DNA of 64,000 bases from Hellea sp. (GTDB lineage Bacteria > Pseudomonadota > Alphaproteobacteria > Caulobacterales > Maricaulaceae), in contig JAHDHS010000001.1 in the NCBI GenBank assembly GCA_020631215.1, forward strand, positions 1 through 64,000, written 5' to 3'. The translations under genes and the position numbers were made by a program. The notes beneath the pieces were generated by a model, which ran no database searches, was not told the origin of the DNA, and saw only the letters and a program-made list of their open reading frames with translations. Positions 8,070 to 17,620 of the stretch are shown in pieces. The first letter of the stretch is position 1. Every line of letters starts with the position of its first letter.

Positions 8070-9488
8070 CTATTTCACAGCAAGGAACAAATTGCGACCA
8101 TCACGCTCTACGGACAAAGCATATGGCCCGTCATCGGACATAATGACATCCTCAAAACTGTCGAGATCGTCGATATCTTCGCCATTCACACTGCGGATCA
8201 CGTCGCTGCGGCGGAGCCCCGCGCGCCAGGCTTTGGAGCCACGCTCTACACTCGCGACCATCACGCCGTCATCTCCGCCGCGGAGTTCCATATCGGATGG
8301 GATATTGGAAATGGTCGCGCCGTCAAAGCTTTCCATCGAGGGAATATCTTCAGCGACACTTGTGTCGAGCACTTCGCGGTCTTCTTCGATTTCCGCGATT
8401 TCAATACGGATCGTGCGGCGGCTGCCATCGCGAAGGAAGGTAATATCCGCGCGGGTGCCGGGCTGTACCAAGCCCACGGCATTGCGCAGATCGGAACTGT
8501 CCAAAACGTCTTCGCCGTTAAAGGCAATGACGACATCTCCGGCTTTCAGGCCGGCCTTATCGGCAGGTGTATCTTCACTGACGTCACTGATGAGTGCGCC
8601 GTCAAGAGACTTCAAATTCATGGCTTCACGCAGCTCCGGCGTGATGTTCTGAATGACCACACCGATGCGACCGCGTTTGACTTCGCCTGTGGTTTCGAGC
8701 TGCCCCATGACATTTTCGATAATCCGAACCGGCACGGCAAAGCCGATGCCATTATTACCGCCGGAGCGCGAGACTATGGCCGTATTAATACCGATCAATT
8801 CCCCGCGCGAATTGACCAGCGCCCCGCCGGAGTTTCCGGGATTAATCGAAGCGTCAGTTTGTATGTAATCTGAGTAGTTATCGCCGCCACGCGTGTCCCG
8901 CCCAAGGGCAGAAACGATCCCGGACGTAACCGTCGACGACAGACCAAAGGGATTACCCACAGCAATCACATAATCGCCAACACGTGTGCTGCGTGCGTCA
9001 GCCAATTTTAGAGCTGTCAGATTACGGGCATCAATTTTCAGCAGTGCAAGGTCTGTCTTGGGGTCAGAGCCGACCAATTCGGCTTCGAATTGGCGCTTGT
9101 CATTTAGCGTGACATTAATTTTTTCGGAATTATCAATGACATGATTATTGGTCAGGATCAGGCCTTTGCGGGCATCCACAATGACGCCGGAGCCCAGACC
9201 GTTTCTCGGCTGTGCATTCGGGACGCGTCCGCCAAAAAACCGTTCCAGTAAATCCTCATTATCTCCATAGCGCGAGGCGGGGCGGGCCTTACCGACGGTG
9301 TCGATGCTAACCACGGCGGGCGTGACGCGTTCCAACAGCGGGGCCATAGTCAATATGCCTCGGCTGTCCACGGTCATAGCCTCGGATTGGGATGAAAAAC
9401 GTGATTGCGCATCGGCAGTGAAATTCGGGGCCAGTGTTGCGCCCAGTACCGCCAAACCGGCTGCGCCGCCCAGAAGAAGTTTACGCAT
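8070..9488 (-). CDS. degP: DegP/HtrA family periplasmic serine protease
   Basis: The 472-residue protein has a signal peptide, a trypsin-like domain with all three catalytic residues visible (His in TNNHVID, Asp in KTDLALLKID, Ser in NPGNSGGAL), and two PDZ domains at about residues 265-350 and 385-470. This is the Do/DegP-DegQ layout and points to periplasmic protein quality control. ATG 9488 is preferred over ATG 9512 because AAAGGA precedes it and it starts directly at the signal peptide MRKLLLGG. A second Do-type protease is encoded at 62165-63589; the two differ clearly in sequence. Confidence 0.93.
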   Translation of the reverse strand: MRKLLLGGAAGLAVLGATLAPNFTADAQSRFSSQSEAMTVDSRGILTMAPLLERVTPAVVSIDTVGKARPASRYGDNEDLLERFFGGRVPNAQPRNGLGSGVIVDARKGLILTNNHVIDNSEKINVTLNDKRQFEAELVGSDPKTDLALLKIDARNLTALKLADARSTRVGDYVIAVGNPFGLSSTVTSGIVSALGRDTRGGDNYSDYIQTDASINPGNSGGALVNSRGELIGINTAIVSRSGGNNGIGFAVPVRIIENVMGQLETTGEVKRGRIGVVIQNITPELREAMNLKSLDGALISDVSEDTPADKAGLKAGDVVIAFNGEDVLDSSDLRNAVGLVQPGTRADITFLRDGSRRTIRIEIAEIEEDREVLDTSVAEDIPSMESFDGATISNIPSDMELRGGDDGVMVASVERGSKAWRAGLRRSDVIRSVNGEDIDDLDSFEDVIMSDDGPYALSVERDGRNLFLAVK

Positions 9489-9588
9489 AGATTTATCCTT
9501 TTTATCTATCATAACTTGAATGTAGTCTGCCGCGCTGGCAGGACAAGGGCGGGCGTCAGAACATGACTGTGTTTTAAGGATTGAAACG

Positions 9589-10125
9589 ATGAGACTATTT
9601 GTTAGCGCGGCAGTAATTTTTGTGGGCTTAACGGCCTGTCAGCCTCAAGCGGGCAATTCGCAGGAAGTCTTTGTCGATAATTTAAGTGCTCTCTGCGGGC
9701 AAACATTGACTGGCCAAGTCGTAAGTCAGGATGAAGTTGACGCCGATTGGCGCAAAGTAACCCTAACGGTCGGGCCGATTGATTGCGGCGATAAAATCGC
9801 GATGCCACTGGCCGTTGGCGCAGATCAAAGCCGAACATGGTTTATCACGCAATCCGAAGACGAGCTGACCCTGAAACATCGTCATACGCTCAAAGACGGC
9901 TATCCTGACCCCGTGACCCATTATGGTGGTACGACGGCCACACAAGGCACAGCGACGCGGCAGGATTTCCCCGTCGATCAATACTCCATTGATATGTTCC
10001 TTGAAAACGGGCTGAATGCATCGGTCACGAATGTTTGGTCATTGGAAATAAAACCCGGCGAGGTTTTCGCCTATGAGCTGAACCGCGAAGGCCGCCATTT
10101 TCGCGCGGAGTTTCCTCTGAAATAA
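9589..10125 (+). CDS. hypothetical lipoprotein
   Basis: The 178-residue protein begins with a signal peptide and lipobox (VGLTAC) and is therefore probably membrane-anchored in the periplasm. The mature part has two cysteines that could form a disulfide (SALCGQ and PIDCGD), and a hydrophilic middle with HRHTLKDGYPDP. I recognise no named family. It diverges from the degP gene with about 100 bp between the starts and precedes the sdh operon by 100 bp. It may have its own promoter. Confidence 0.75.
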   Translation: MRLFVSAAVIFVGLTACQPQAGNSQEVFVDNLSALCGQTLTGQVVSQDEVDADWRKVTLTVGPIDCGDKIAMPLAVGADQSRTWFITQSEDELTLKHRHTLKDGYPDPVTHYGGTTATQGTATRQDFPVDQYSIDMFLENGLNASVTNVWSLEIKPGEVFAYELNREGRHFRAEFPLK

Positions 10126-10172
10126 CCTCCGCAGCTATGCAAAATGACGCATCCGCGACGCAAGTTTCGCAG

Positions 10173-10200
10173 TTGACTCGCGTCGCCCCGCCCCTAGTTT
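10173..10200 (+). promoter_or_regulatory. possible sdhCDA promoter
   Basis: TTGACT (10173-10178) and TAGTTT (10195-10200) are separated by 16 bp and lie 28 bp before the sdhC start. The match to the -10 consensus is weak, so this is only a candidate. Confidence 0.3.
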
Positions 10201-10227
10201 ACGAGCCGATACGAATAAGGATTAAAT

Positions 10228-10617
10228 ATGGCTTCCGAGTGGAATGATAAGCGGCCCATGTCGCCGCATTTGCAAATCTGGCGCTGGCATCCAGCGATGA
10301 TGAGTTCCATCCTGCACAGAGCTGCCTCCATCATCAGCTATGCCGGGTTGATTAAAGTCGCTATCGGCTTACTGGTTCTGGCGTTGACAGGGTCGCTGCC
10401 GCTGGAAGGATTGATCTTCTCGCCGCTGGGCGCGATTGGCCTGTTTATCTTTCTGTGGGCTTTTATTTTCATGGCCCTTGCGCAGCTGCGTCACGCCATC
10501 TGGGATAGGGGTGCTTATATGGACCCGGATAAGAACAATGCGCTGTCATATGTCATGATTTTCGCCTCTATCATCCTTGCGGCTATCGGCACATTCATCG
10601 CGACAGGAGCGGTTTAA
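10228..10617 (+). CDS. sdhC: succinate dehydrogenase cytochrome b556 subunit
   Basis: The 129-residue protein starts with the SdhC signature (RPMSPHLQIWRWHPAMMSS), followed by the LHR motif that holds a haem/quinone-site residue, and has three hydrophobic segments. It anchors the succinate dehydrogenase catalytic subunits to the inner membrane and supplies a haem b ligand. AAGGA lies six bases before ATG 10228. Its stop overlaps the sdhD start (TAATG at 10615-10619), so the genes are translationally coupled. Confidence 0.93.
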   Translation: MASEWNDKRPMSPHLQIWRWHPAMMSSILHRAASIISYAGLIKVAIGLLVLALTGSLPLEGLIFSPLGAIGLFIFLWAFIFMALAQLRHAIWDRGAYMDPDKNNALSYVMIFASIILAAIGTFIATGAV

Positions 10618-10952
10618 TGGCTGGAACGGGTACAACACATCACAAGATTCATGGCCTGACAGGTTGGGGCCTGATCATTGGTCTGCCATTCGCGGCCTGC
10701 TCTGCAATCAAAGCTATTGGCGGTGGTGCGGAAGGTTTTGTGAACTGGCTCTCCAGCCCCGTCGGCGGGCTGGGTTTTCTGGCCTTTGTCACAGCCGCGA
10801 TCTGGTATTGCAAACTTGAATTTGACGAAGTGGTGATGGATTATTTTGATGGTGGATTGCGCAGTTTCGCTCTGCTGGCCAATAAAGTTGTCGCCTTTCT
10901 GAGCTGGGCGGCCATCGCCTTTGCTGTCATCAAACTGGCTTTTCTGGGATAA
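10617..10952 (+). CDS. sdhD: succinate dehydrogenase hydrophobic membrane anchor subunit
   Basis: The 111-residue protein has three predicted membrane helices and a position typical of SdhD, between sdhC and sdhA. A histidine in the first part (KIHGLTGWGLI) is a candidate haem ligand. The sequence itself is not strongly diagnostic, as usual for SdhD, so the call leans on gene order, size and hydrophobicity. It overlaps sdhC and ends three bases before the sdhA start. Confidence 0.88.
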   Translation: MAGTGTTHHKIHGLTGWGLIIGLPFAACSAIKAIGGGAEGFVNWLSSPVGGLGFLAFVTAAIWYCKLEFDEVVMDYFDGGLRSFALLANKVVAFLSWAAIAFAVIKLAFLG

Positions 10953-10955
10953 AAC

Positions 10956-12740
10956 ATGACAGACTGGATTGATCATACATATGACGTTGTTGTTGTCGGG
11001 GCCGGCGGGTCCGGCCTGCGCGCTACATTGGGTGCGGCGGAAGCAGGGCTGAAAACAGCCTGTGTCACCAAAGTCTTCCCGACACGCTCTCATACTGTCG
11101 CCGCCCAAGGCGGTATCGCCGCTTCTCTGGGCAATATGGGCCCGGATGATTGGAAATGGCACATGTATGACACGGTCAAAGGCTCTGACTGGCTGGGCGA
11201 TCAGGACTCTATCGAATATCTCTGCCGCGAAGCACCCAAGGCGGTTTATGAGTTAGAAAATTGGGGTATGCCCTTTTCGCGTACAGAAGACGGCAAGATT
11301 TATCAGCGTCCTTTTGGCGGAATGATGCAGAATATGGGGCAGGGCCCCGAAGCGCAGCGCACTTGTGCTGCGGCCGACCGGACGGGTCACGCTATGCTGC
11401 ACACACTATATGGTCAGTCTTTGCGTCATGATGCGGAATTTTTCATCGAATATTTTGCGCTCGACCTGATTATGGAAGATGGCGAATGCCGCGGCATCAC
11501 AGCTTGGAAGCTGGATGACGGCACGCTTCACCGCTTCCGCGCCCAGACCGTGATTTTGGCCACAGGCGGCTATGGCCGTGTATTCTTTAGCGCGACTTCC
11601 GCCCATACTTGCACGGGCGATGGGAATGCTATGGTGCTGCGCGCCGGATTGCCGGTTCAGGATATGGAGTTCATTCAGTTCCACCCAACCGGAATTTATG
11701 GCGCAGGCTGTCTGATCACCGAAGGCTCTCGCGGGGAAGGCGGCTATCTGACCAATTCCGAAGGTGAGCGTTTCATGGAACGCTACGCCCCATCCGCCAA
11801 AGACCTCGCCTCGCGCGATGTAGTCTCCCGCGCCATGACCTTGGAAATTCGCGAAGGCCGCGGCGTGGGCAAAGACAAAGACCATATCTTCCTGCACCTA
11901 GATCATCTCGACCCGGCCGTTCTGGCCGAACGCCTGCCGGGCATCTCAGAGACCGCCAAGATTTTCGCGGGCGTAGATGTCACCAAAGAACCTATCCCTG
12001 TCCTGCCGACCTGCCATTACAATATGGGCGGCGTGCAGACCAATTATCACGGCGAAGTTCTCACCAAGAAAGGTAAGAACCCCGACAGTGTTGTCAAAGG
12101 CCTGATGGCGGTAGGCGAAGCGGCCTGCGTCTCTGTCCATGGGGCGAACCGTTTGGGCTCCAACAGCCTGATCGATCTGGTTGTCTTTGGCCGCGCGGCG
12201 GGACTGCGCTGCGGTGAGGTTTTAAAAGCGGGCGCAGAGCAAAAGCCGCTTCCCGCCAATGCCGGGGCCAATTCGCTGGCGCGTCTGGAGAAATTCCGAA
12301 ATGCGGCCGGCACAAAGCAAACAGCTGATATCCGCCTCGATCTTCAGAAAGCGATGCAGGCCCATTGCGCCGTTTTCCGAACTGAAGAGAGTCTCGCCGA
12401 AGGCGTGGATAAAGTCACCGAGATAGCAGCGTCAATCAAAGATGTCTCTGTCTCTGACCGCACCATGATCTGGAACACCGATTTGATGGAAACGCTGGAG
12501 CTGGATAATCTGCTTTCTCAAGCCATGGTGACGATTGCCTCTGCTAATAACCGCAAAGAGTCACGCGGTGCCCACGCCCATGAGGACTATCCTGACCGGA
12601 ATGACAAGACATGGATGAAGCACACCTTGGCTTGGTATGATGGCGATACGAATTCAGTCAAAATCGATTACCGGCCCGTTCACGATTACACTATGAGCGA
12701 CGAGGTCGATTACATCAAGCCTAAGAAACGGGTTTATTAA
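10956..12740 (+). CDS. sdhA: succinate dehydrogenase flavoprotein subunit
   Basis: The 594-residue protein has the standard SdhA length. The N-terminal FAD motif is [12 protein letters not shown]. The covalent-flavin histidine is in [11 protein letters not shown], and the active-site region carries HPTGI and [12 protein letters not shown]. It oxidises succinate to fumarate and passes electrons to an iron-sulfur subunit. That subunit, SdhB, is not encoded after it or anywhere else in this window; an unrelated 174-residue gene and then efp follow. Confidence 0.97.
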   Translation: MTDWIDHTYDVVVVGAGGSGLRATLGAAEAGLKTACVTKVFPTRSHTVAAQGGIAASLGNMGPDDWKWHMYDTVKGSDWLGDQDSIEYLCREAPKAVYELENWGMPFSRTEDGKIYQRPFGGMMQNMGQGPEAQRTCAAADRTGHAMLHTLYGQSLRHDAEFFIEYFALDLIMEDGECRGITAWKLDDGTLHRFRAQTVILATGGYGRVFFSATSAHTCTGDGNAMVLRAGLPVQDMEFIQFHPTGIYGAGCLITEGSRGEGGYLTNSEGERFMERYAPSAKDLASRDVVSRAMTLEIREGRGVGKDKDHIFLHLDHLDPAVLAERLPGISETAKIFAGVDVTKEPIPVLPTCHYNMGGVQTNYHGEVLTKKGKNPDSVVKGLMAVGEAACVSVHGANRLGSNSLIDLVVFGRAAGLRCGEVLKAGAEQKPLPANAGANSLARLEKFRNAAGTKQTADIRLDLQKAMQAHCAVFRTEESLAEGVDKVTEIAASIKDVSVSDRTMIWNTDLMETLELDNLLSQAMVTIASANNRKESRGAHAHEDYPDRNDKTWMKHTLAWYDGDTNSVKIDYRPVHDYTMSDEVDYIKPKKRVY

Positions 12741-12754
12741 CCCGACTTAAATCG

Positions 12755-13279
12755 ATGGCAGAGTTAAAACCCTTCACAGATTGGCCCTCTCGTCCGCTTG
12801 CCGATGTGCGGCGGGCGACGGCTGCACAATTGCTGCATGGCTTTACCGATATCCTGACCCACGAAGCCCCGATGCAGGCATTATCTTTGTTTCAAACCTA
12901 TGCCAAAGCGTCGGGCGTGATGAAAATCGCCGCGCCAATCCGAAAATCACTGGAGCGTGAATTACGTGCGATGGAAAAATCCGGAACGGTTTTGATTGAG
13001 CGTGAAGAAGATGATCCCGAAACGGATGATATTGATGACAGCCGCTGCTGGATTGTCCGCTTGCCGGATCAACCGCGCGTGATTATGCGGGAGTTGGGAG
13101 ATCGCAGTTTTGACGATATTCCCCTTTCCGAACTGGCAGAGCTCGCGCTGGAAATCCGAACCGAAGACGACATGTTAGGGCGCGAGGATATTACTCGTAT
13201 AATTCTTTCACTTTATGGTCTGCAAAAGAAAACCGCTCTGGTCGACCGCCGCATGGCCGCCGTCTTTGCGCGGTTTTAA
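12755..13279 (+). CDS. hypothetical protein after sdhA
   Basis: The 174-residue soluble protein occupies the place where many alphaproteobacteria have a hypothetical gene or sdhB. It has no cysteine clusters (only one Cys, in DDSRCWIV), so it is not the iron-sulfur subunit. It contains a stretch around residues 20-75 (RRATAAQLLHGFTDILTHEA onward) that looks like a helical or winged-helix module, an acidic patch (EREEDDPETDDIDD), and a helical C-terminus. I recognise no family. The 14-bp gap from sdhA suggests cotranscription; the ribosome site is weak. Confidence 0.65.
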   Translation: MAELKPFTDWPSRPLADVRRATAAQLLHGFTDILTHEAPMQALSLFQTYAKASGVMKIAAPIRKSLERELRAMEKSGTVLIEREEDDPETDDIDDSRCWIVRLPDQPRVIMRELGDRSFDDIPLSELAELALEIRTEDDMLGREDITRIILSLYGLQKKTALVDRRMAAVFARF

Positions 13280-13478
13280 AGCCTGCTAAGTTTGGGCGCT
13301 TTCTTTTACTAAGTCGAATGTTCCGGGACAAGCTCTGACGGGCTCATCACTTTTAAATTGATTGCTCATCATGCACAAATCAGCTGCGCAAGGGTGCTTA
13401 CGCTGACATCTCACGGCTTGCCCCCTTGGCGCGGCCCTGATAGAGGGGCGCAAATTCTGTGAGGATATGAGATTTATC

Positions 13479-14042
13479 ATGAAAATGAATGGCAATGAAA
13501 TCAAGCCCGGCAATATCATCAAGCACCAAGACACATTATGGGTAGCGGTGAAATGTAATGCCGTGAAGCCCGGTAAGGGCGGCGCCTTTAATCAGGTCGA
13601 GTTGAAAAATCTGCTGGACGGCCGCAAGCTGAATGAGCGTTTCCGCGCTGCTGAAACCGTCGAACGCGTACGCTTGGAGCAAAAGCCGCATAGCTTTCTT
13701 TATGCCGATGGCGAAATGCTCGTTTTTATGAATAGCGAGACCTATGAACAGATAAATCTACAGGCCGAATTTGTAGGCGAGCAAGCTGTATATCTGACCG
13801 ACGGGATGGAAGTGGAAGTTGAATTTTACGAAGAGCGCCCAATCACTGTCGCTATCCCCGAGCAGGTGACGCTGGAAGTCACAGACACAGAGCCTGTTGT
13901 GAAAGGCCAGACTGCGGCCAATTCCTTCAAGCCCGCGACTTTGTCCAATGGCGTGCGGACTACCGTGCCGCCTTTTGTTGGCATAGGCGAAAACTTGGTC
14001 ATCAATACGGCTGATGGCTCTTATGTGAAGCGCGCTGATTAA
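13479..14042 (+). CDS. efp: translation elongation factor P
   Basis: The 187-residue protein has the three-domain EF-P layout. It begins [14 protein letters not shown] and carries the modifiable lysine loop VKPGKGGAF, a central OB domain ([19 protein letters not shown]), and a C-terminal OB domain ending with the EF-P signature ([20 protein letters not shown]). EF-P relieves ribosome stalling at polyproline. A lysine at the loop tip fits EpmA-type modification. ATG 13479 matches the usual EF-P N-terminus; ATG 13467 adds four residues but sits closer to GAGGAT. The suhB-like gene starts two bases after the stop, so they are probably coupled. Confidence 0.95.
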   Translation: MKMNGNEIKPGNIIKHQDTLWVAVKCNAVKPGKGGAFNQVELKNLLDGRKLNERFRAAETVERVRLEQKPHSFLYADGEMLVFMNSETYEQINLQAEFVGEQAVYLTDGMEVEVEFYEERPITVAIPEQVTLEVTDTEPVVKGQTAANSFKPATLSNGVRTTVPPFVGIGENLVINTADGSYVKRAD

Positions 14043-14043
14043 C

Positions 14044-14886
14044 ATGATAGACCAAACGGATAGGGCCGGGCATCTCTCCCCGATCATGCGCGTCATGCAA
14101 AATGCAGCCCGCAAAGCGTCCCGCAATTTGCTGCGCGACTTTGGTGAGGTGGAGCATTTACAGGTCAGCCGCAAAGGCCCCGCCGATTTTGTCTCCAAGG
14201 CCGATAAGCGTGCCGAGCAGGTCATTCATGAAAATCTCAATCGTGACCGTCCGGGCTATAGCTATTTGATGGAAGAGGCAGGGGAGATTGTCGGTTCCGA
14301 CAAGACGCACCGCTTTATCATCGATCCTTTGGATGGGACGACAAATTTCCTGCATGGCATCCCGCATTTTGCCATTTCTATCGCGCTGGAGCGCGAAATT
14401 GACGGCAATCCACGCGAGCTGGTGGCGGGCGTTATTTATAATCCAATCACAGATGAAATGTTTTTTGCCGAGAAAGGGAAGGGGGCCTTTGTCAATGACG
14501 GAACGCGCGGGGGCGGGGACCGGCGGCTGAAACCCTCCAGGCGGGATGTTTTTCAGGACGGCCTGTTCGCGACAGGCATTCCATTTCTGGGCCGGCCGGG
14601 CCACGCAAAATTCCTAAAGGAATTACATCAAGTCATGGGCGCGTGCTCGGGTGTACGGCGCCTGGGTTCTGCGGCGCTTGATCTGGCCTGGACAGCGGCC
14701 GGGCGTTATGACGGGTTCTGGGAACGCGGCTTGGCTGCGTGGGACATCGCGGCAGGCGTTCTGATTTGCCAAGAGGCCGGACTGTCTGTAGAAAGTCTTT
14801 CCGGGGGCGATATCCTGGAAAGCGGTGATGTCATTGTGACCAATGACGCCTTGATGGAGCCGTTAAAACAACGTCTCTCGGTTTAA
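14044..14886 (+). CDS. suhB: inositol monophosphatase family protein, SuhB-like
   Basis: The 280-residue enzyme has the metal-binding signatures of the IMPase family: MEEAGE, then IDPLDGTTNFLHGIPHF, and near the C-terminus WERGLAAWDIAAGVLI. These place the acidic residues that bind two or three magnesium ions. It should hydrolyse inositol phosphate or a related sugar phosphate; SuhB homologues also act in rRNA antitermination. It follows efp by a single base. Confidence 0.93.
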   Translation: MIDQTDRAGHLSPIMRVMQNAARKASRNLLRDFGEVEHLQVSRKGPADFVSKADKRAEQVIHENLNRDRPGYSYLMEEAGEIVGSDKTHRFIIDPLDGTTNFLHGIPHFAISIALEREIDGNPRELVAGVIYNPITDEMFFAEKGKGAFVNDGTRGGGDRRLKPSRRDVFQDGLFATGIPFLGRPGHAKFLKELHQVMGACSGVRRLGSAALDLAWTAAGRYDGFWERGLAAWDIAAGVLICQEAGLSVESLSGGDILESGDVIVTNDALMEPLKQRLSV

Positions 14887-14945
14887 GAGCCTCTTAGCCA
14901 TTTTCTGATAGTAACCCGTCTGAATTAGGTGAAATTGGAGACGGC

Positions 14946-16073
14946 GTGAGCCAGACAATCCAAAAAATAATCAAAACGGCCGATCAGATGACGGAGGCCG
15001 ATTGGACGGCATGGACGGCCCTGCGCGCAGGTAATCCGGCTCTCATCAGCCCTTATTTCCATCCGGATTATACCCGGCTGATTGCCGATTTGCGCGAAGA
15101 TGTCAGAATTGTCTGTGCCTATCAGAACCGGGAACCTGTGGCGTTTTTACCCATACAGGGTGGCCGTTTTGCCCGTCCGCTTGGGGCGCCAATGAGTGAC
15201 TATCACGGGATCATCAGCCGCGGGGATATAGGATATGATGATCTACTATCCGGTTTGCCCATCGGGGCACTGCATTTTAGTGCCGCTATAGATCAAGGCT
15301 GTTTGAAATCATATTGTGTGCTGTCAGAGCAAGAAAGCGCGGCCTTGGATTTACCGGAGGGCGGCCCGGCGTGGCGGGAGAGCAAAGACGGATCATATCG
15401 GCGTCATTTGAAATCCACGCGCCGCCGCATCCGCAAAGCCGAGGAAGAATTCGGTCCGCGTAGATTTGTCTATCGCAGCCGGGATATTGATGTGTTCCGG
15501 CAGTTAATTGACTGGAAATCTCAGAAATTCTCTGAAACGGGTAAATATAATGTGCTCTCCGCCGATTGGACCGCGGCGCTGATCCGGAAGCTCTGGGAGT
15601 CTCCGACAGAAGACGGTCTACGCAATGATATGCAGGCTCTATATTTCGGGGATCGCCTCGCGGCGGTTGATTTGGGCCTCACGGATGGCAAGATCTTCCA
15701 TAGTTGGATCGTGGCTTATGACAGTGATCTGCACAGCTTCGCGCCGGGCATTCAGCTCTTGGAAGGTGTCATCGATGCGGCGGCGGATTTGGGATATAAA
15801 CGGATTGATTTGGGCGCGGGGCTGGACGGCTACAAACGTCAATATGCGACGCATGGGCACAAGGTCGTCACAGGCTATGTACCGATTAGCGGGACAGCCG
15901 GATCGCTTTCCAAAATATATGCCGGTGCAGAACGTTGGGGCGAGAAGGCCCTTGCGGATATTCCCGGCAAGCTTCGACGCCGCTACAGCCAGATCGCGGC
16001 CTGTGAAGATGAAATTTCCGGCCGTGCGAAAGCGATGCTGAGCGCAGTCATGACCAGCCACAGAACATCATAA
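14946..16073 (+). CDS. CelD/BcsL-type GNAT-fold acetyltransferase
   Basis: The 375-residue protein matches the layout of CelD-like (BioF2-like) acyltransferases: an N-terminal GNAT-like half (HPDYTRLI, VAFLPIQGGRFARPLG) and a C-terminal half with the basic helix LKSTRRRIRKAEEEFG and GIQLLEGVIDAAADLGYKRIDLGAG. The family modifies exopolysaccharide or cellulose precursors with acyl groups; the substrate here is unknown. The start is GTG 14946, five bases after GGAG. It stands alone between suhB and the aldehyde dehydrogenase gene. Confidence 0.8.
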   Translation: MSQTIQKIIKTADQMTEADWTAWTALRAGNPALISPYFHPDYTRLIADLREDVRIVCAYQNREPVAFLPIQGGRFARPLGAPMSDYHGIISRGDIGYDDLLSGLPIGALHFSAAIDQGCLKSYCVLSEQESAALDLPEGGPAWRESKDGSYRRHLKSTRRRIRKAEEEFGPRRFVYRSRDIDVFRQLIDWKSQKFSETGKYNVLSADWTAALIRKLWESPTEDGLRNDMQALYFGDRLAAVDLGLTDGKIFHSWIVAYDSDLHSFAPGIQLLEGVIDAAADLGYKRIDLGAGLDGYKRQYATHGHKVVTGYVPISGTAGSLSKIYAGAERWGEKALADIPGKLRRRYSQIAACEDEISGRAKAMLSAVMTSHRTS

Positions 16074-16162
16074 AACCAAATTGGATATATAAGTCTTGAA
16101 ATTTCGATTTCGACTCTTGCCAATCTTCATGCTAAAAACCTCAAAAATAAAGAGGTGAGGAC

Positions 16163-17620
16163 ATGGTAAGACTAAATCCGGACGGGAAAGTCGCAAAAAT
16201 CAAATCAACAAAACCCGGCGATTTGGGTGAAATTCTAAAGGCACAAAAAGCGGCCTTTGATCAGGACTCAAACCCGTCATGGGGGTCGCGTAAGTCAAAA
16301 CTGCTTAAGTTAAGTGCAGTCATCAAAGAATATGAGGCTAATTTTATCCAAGCCATTTCCGAAGATTTTGGTCACCGCGCTGCAGTTGAAACCGTTGTGG
16401 CCGAAAGCCTTGTGATACAGGGTAGTATCAAACATGCGATTAAACATACGCCCAAATGGATGCGTGTGCGCAAAGTTCCGACAGCCTTGCAGTTCAAACC
16501 CGGAAAGAACCGTATCGTCCCGCAGCCGCTGGGCGTGATCGGAATAATCAGCCCATGGAATTATCCGCTCCAGCTTGCAGTCGTGCCTCTGATCGGTGCA
16601 ATCGGCGCTGGTAACCGGGCGATGATTAAGCCAAGCGAATATACGCCAAAATTATCTGAACTTTTGAAAACCGTCCTCGGGAAAGTCTTCACGGATGAAG
16701 AGGTTTTTGTCGCCACGGGTGGTGTGGATGTGGCGCAGGCATTCTCTGCTTTACCATTTGATCATTTGGTCTTTACGGGCTCGACATCGGTCGGGCGCAT
16801 CGTTGCCAAAGCCGCAGCGGATAATCTTGTGCCTTGCACGCTTGAACTTGGCGGGAAATCGCCAACGATTATTGACGACAGCGCGGATATTGACGCCATC
16901 GTTCCAAAAATCGCCAATGGCAAGCTGCTAAATGCAGGACAGACCTGTGTGGCCCCTGATTATGTGTTGATGCCGGAGAGCCGGATAAACGCCTTCTCTG
17001 AAGCGATCTTGAAAAAGGCTGAGGAATTTTATCCAAAAGTTGCAGGCAATGATGATTACACATCGATCATCGCAGACAGTCATTATACCCGGCTTCAAGA
17101 TCTCATCGAAGACGCAGAAAAGAAAGGCGCGACCGTTCGGGTTGCTGGTGATGACGATAAACAACAACTGGCAAAGGAACGCCGTGTGCCGCTGACAGTT
17201 GTGACGGACACAACGCCGGATATGCGGATTATGCAGGAAGAAATTTTTGGCCCGCTCTTGCCGATTGTTCCATCAGAAACGCTCGATGACTCGCTGAAAT
17301 ATGTGCAAGAGCGCGAGCGGCCATTGGCGCTCTATTGGTTTGGTAATGACAATAAGAAACGAGATAAAGTTCTGACGCAATCCATCTCCGGCGGGGTCTC
17401 GATCAATGATGTGGCTTGGCATGTTATCCAAGAGGACATTCCCTTTGGCGGCGTTGGCCCGTCCGGTATGGGGGCCTATCATGGCGAACATGGTTTTGAG
17501 AGCTTCTCCCACATGAAGGGCGTGTTCCTGCAAAGCAAGTTCAGCCAAGGCGGTGCTTTGCACCCGCCTTATACTGAGAAAACCTCTAAAATGATCAATC
17601 TCATGCGGAAGCTGTCATAA
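16163..17620 (+). CDS. NAD(P)-dependent aldehyde dehydrogenase, coniferyl-aldehyde-dehydrogenase-like
   Basis: The 485-residue protein has the ALDH fold with the catalytic glutamate in LELGGKSP, the cysteine in [12 protein letters not shown], and the glycine motif FTGSTSVG. Its opening region and [13 protein letters not shown] place it in the shorter coniferyl-aldehyde / fatty-aldehyde group. GAGGTGAGGAC precedes ATG 16163. The stop overlaps the start of the GMC oxidoreductase (TAATG, 17618-17622). The pair could oxidise an alcohol to an acid in two steps; the substrate cannot be told from sequence. Confidence 0.9.
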   Translation: MVRLNPDGKVAKIKSTKPGDLGEILKAQKAAFDQDSNPSWGSRKSKLLKLSAVIKEYEANFIQAISEDFGHRAAVETVVAESLVIQGSIKHAIKHTPKWMRVRKVPTALQFKPGKNRIVPQPLGVIGIISPWNYPLQLAVVPLIGAIGAGNRAMIKPSEYTPKLSELLKTVLGKVFTDEEVFVATGGVDVAQAFSALPFDHLVFTGSTSVGRIVAKAAADNLVPCTLELGGKSPTIIDDSADIDAIVPKIANGKLLNAGQTCVAPDYVLMPESRINAFSEAILKKAEEFYPKVAGNDDYTSIIADSHYTRLQDLIEDAEKKGATVRVAGDDDKQQLAKERRVPLTVVTDTTPDMRIMQEEIFGPLLPIVPSETLDDSLKYVQERERPLALYWFGNDNKKRDKVLTQSISGGVSINDVAWHVIQEDIPFGGVGPSGMGAYHGEHGFESFSHMKGVFLQSKFSQGGALHPPYTEKTSKMINLMRKLS

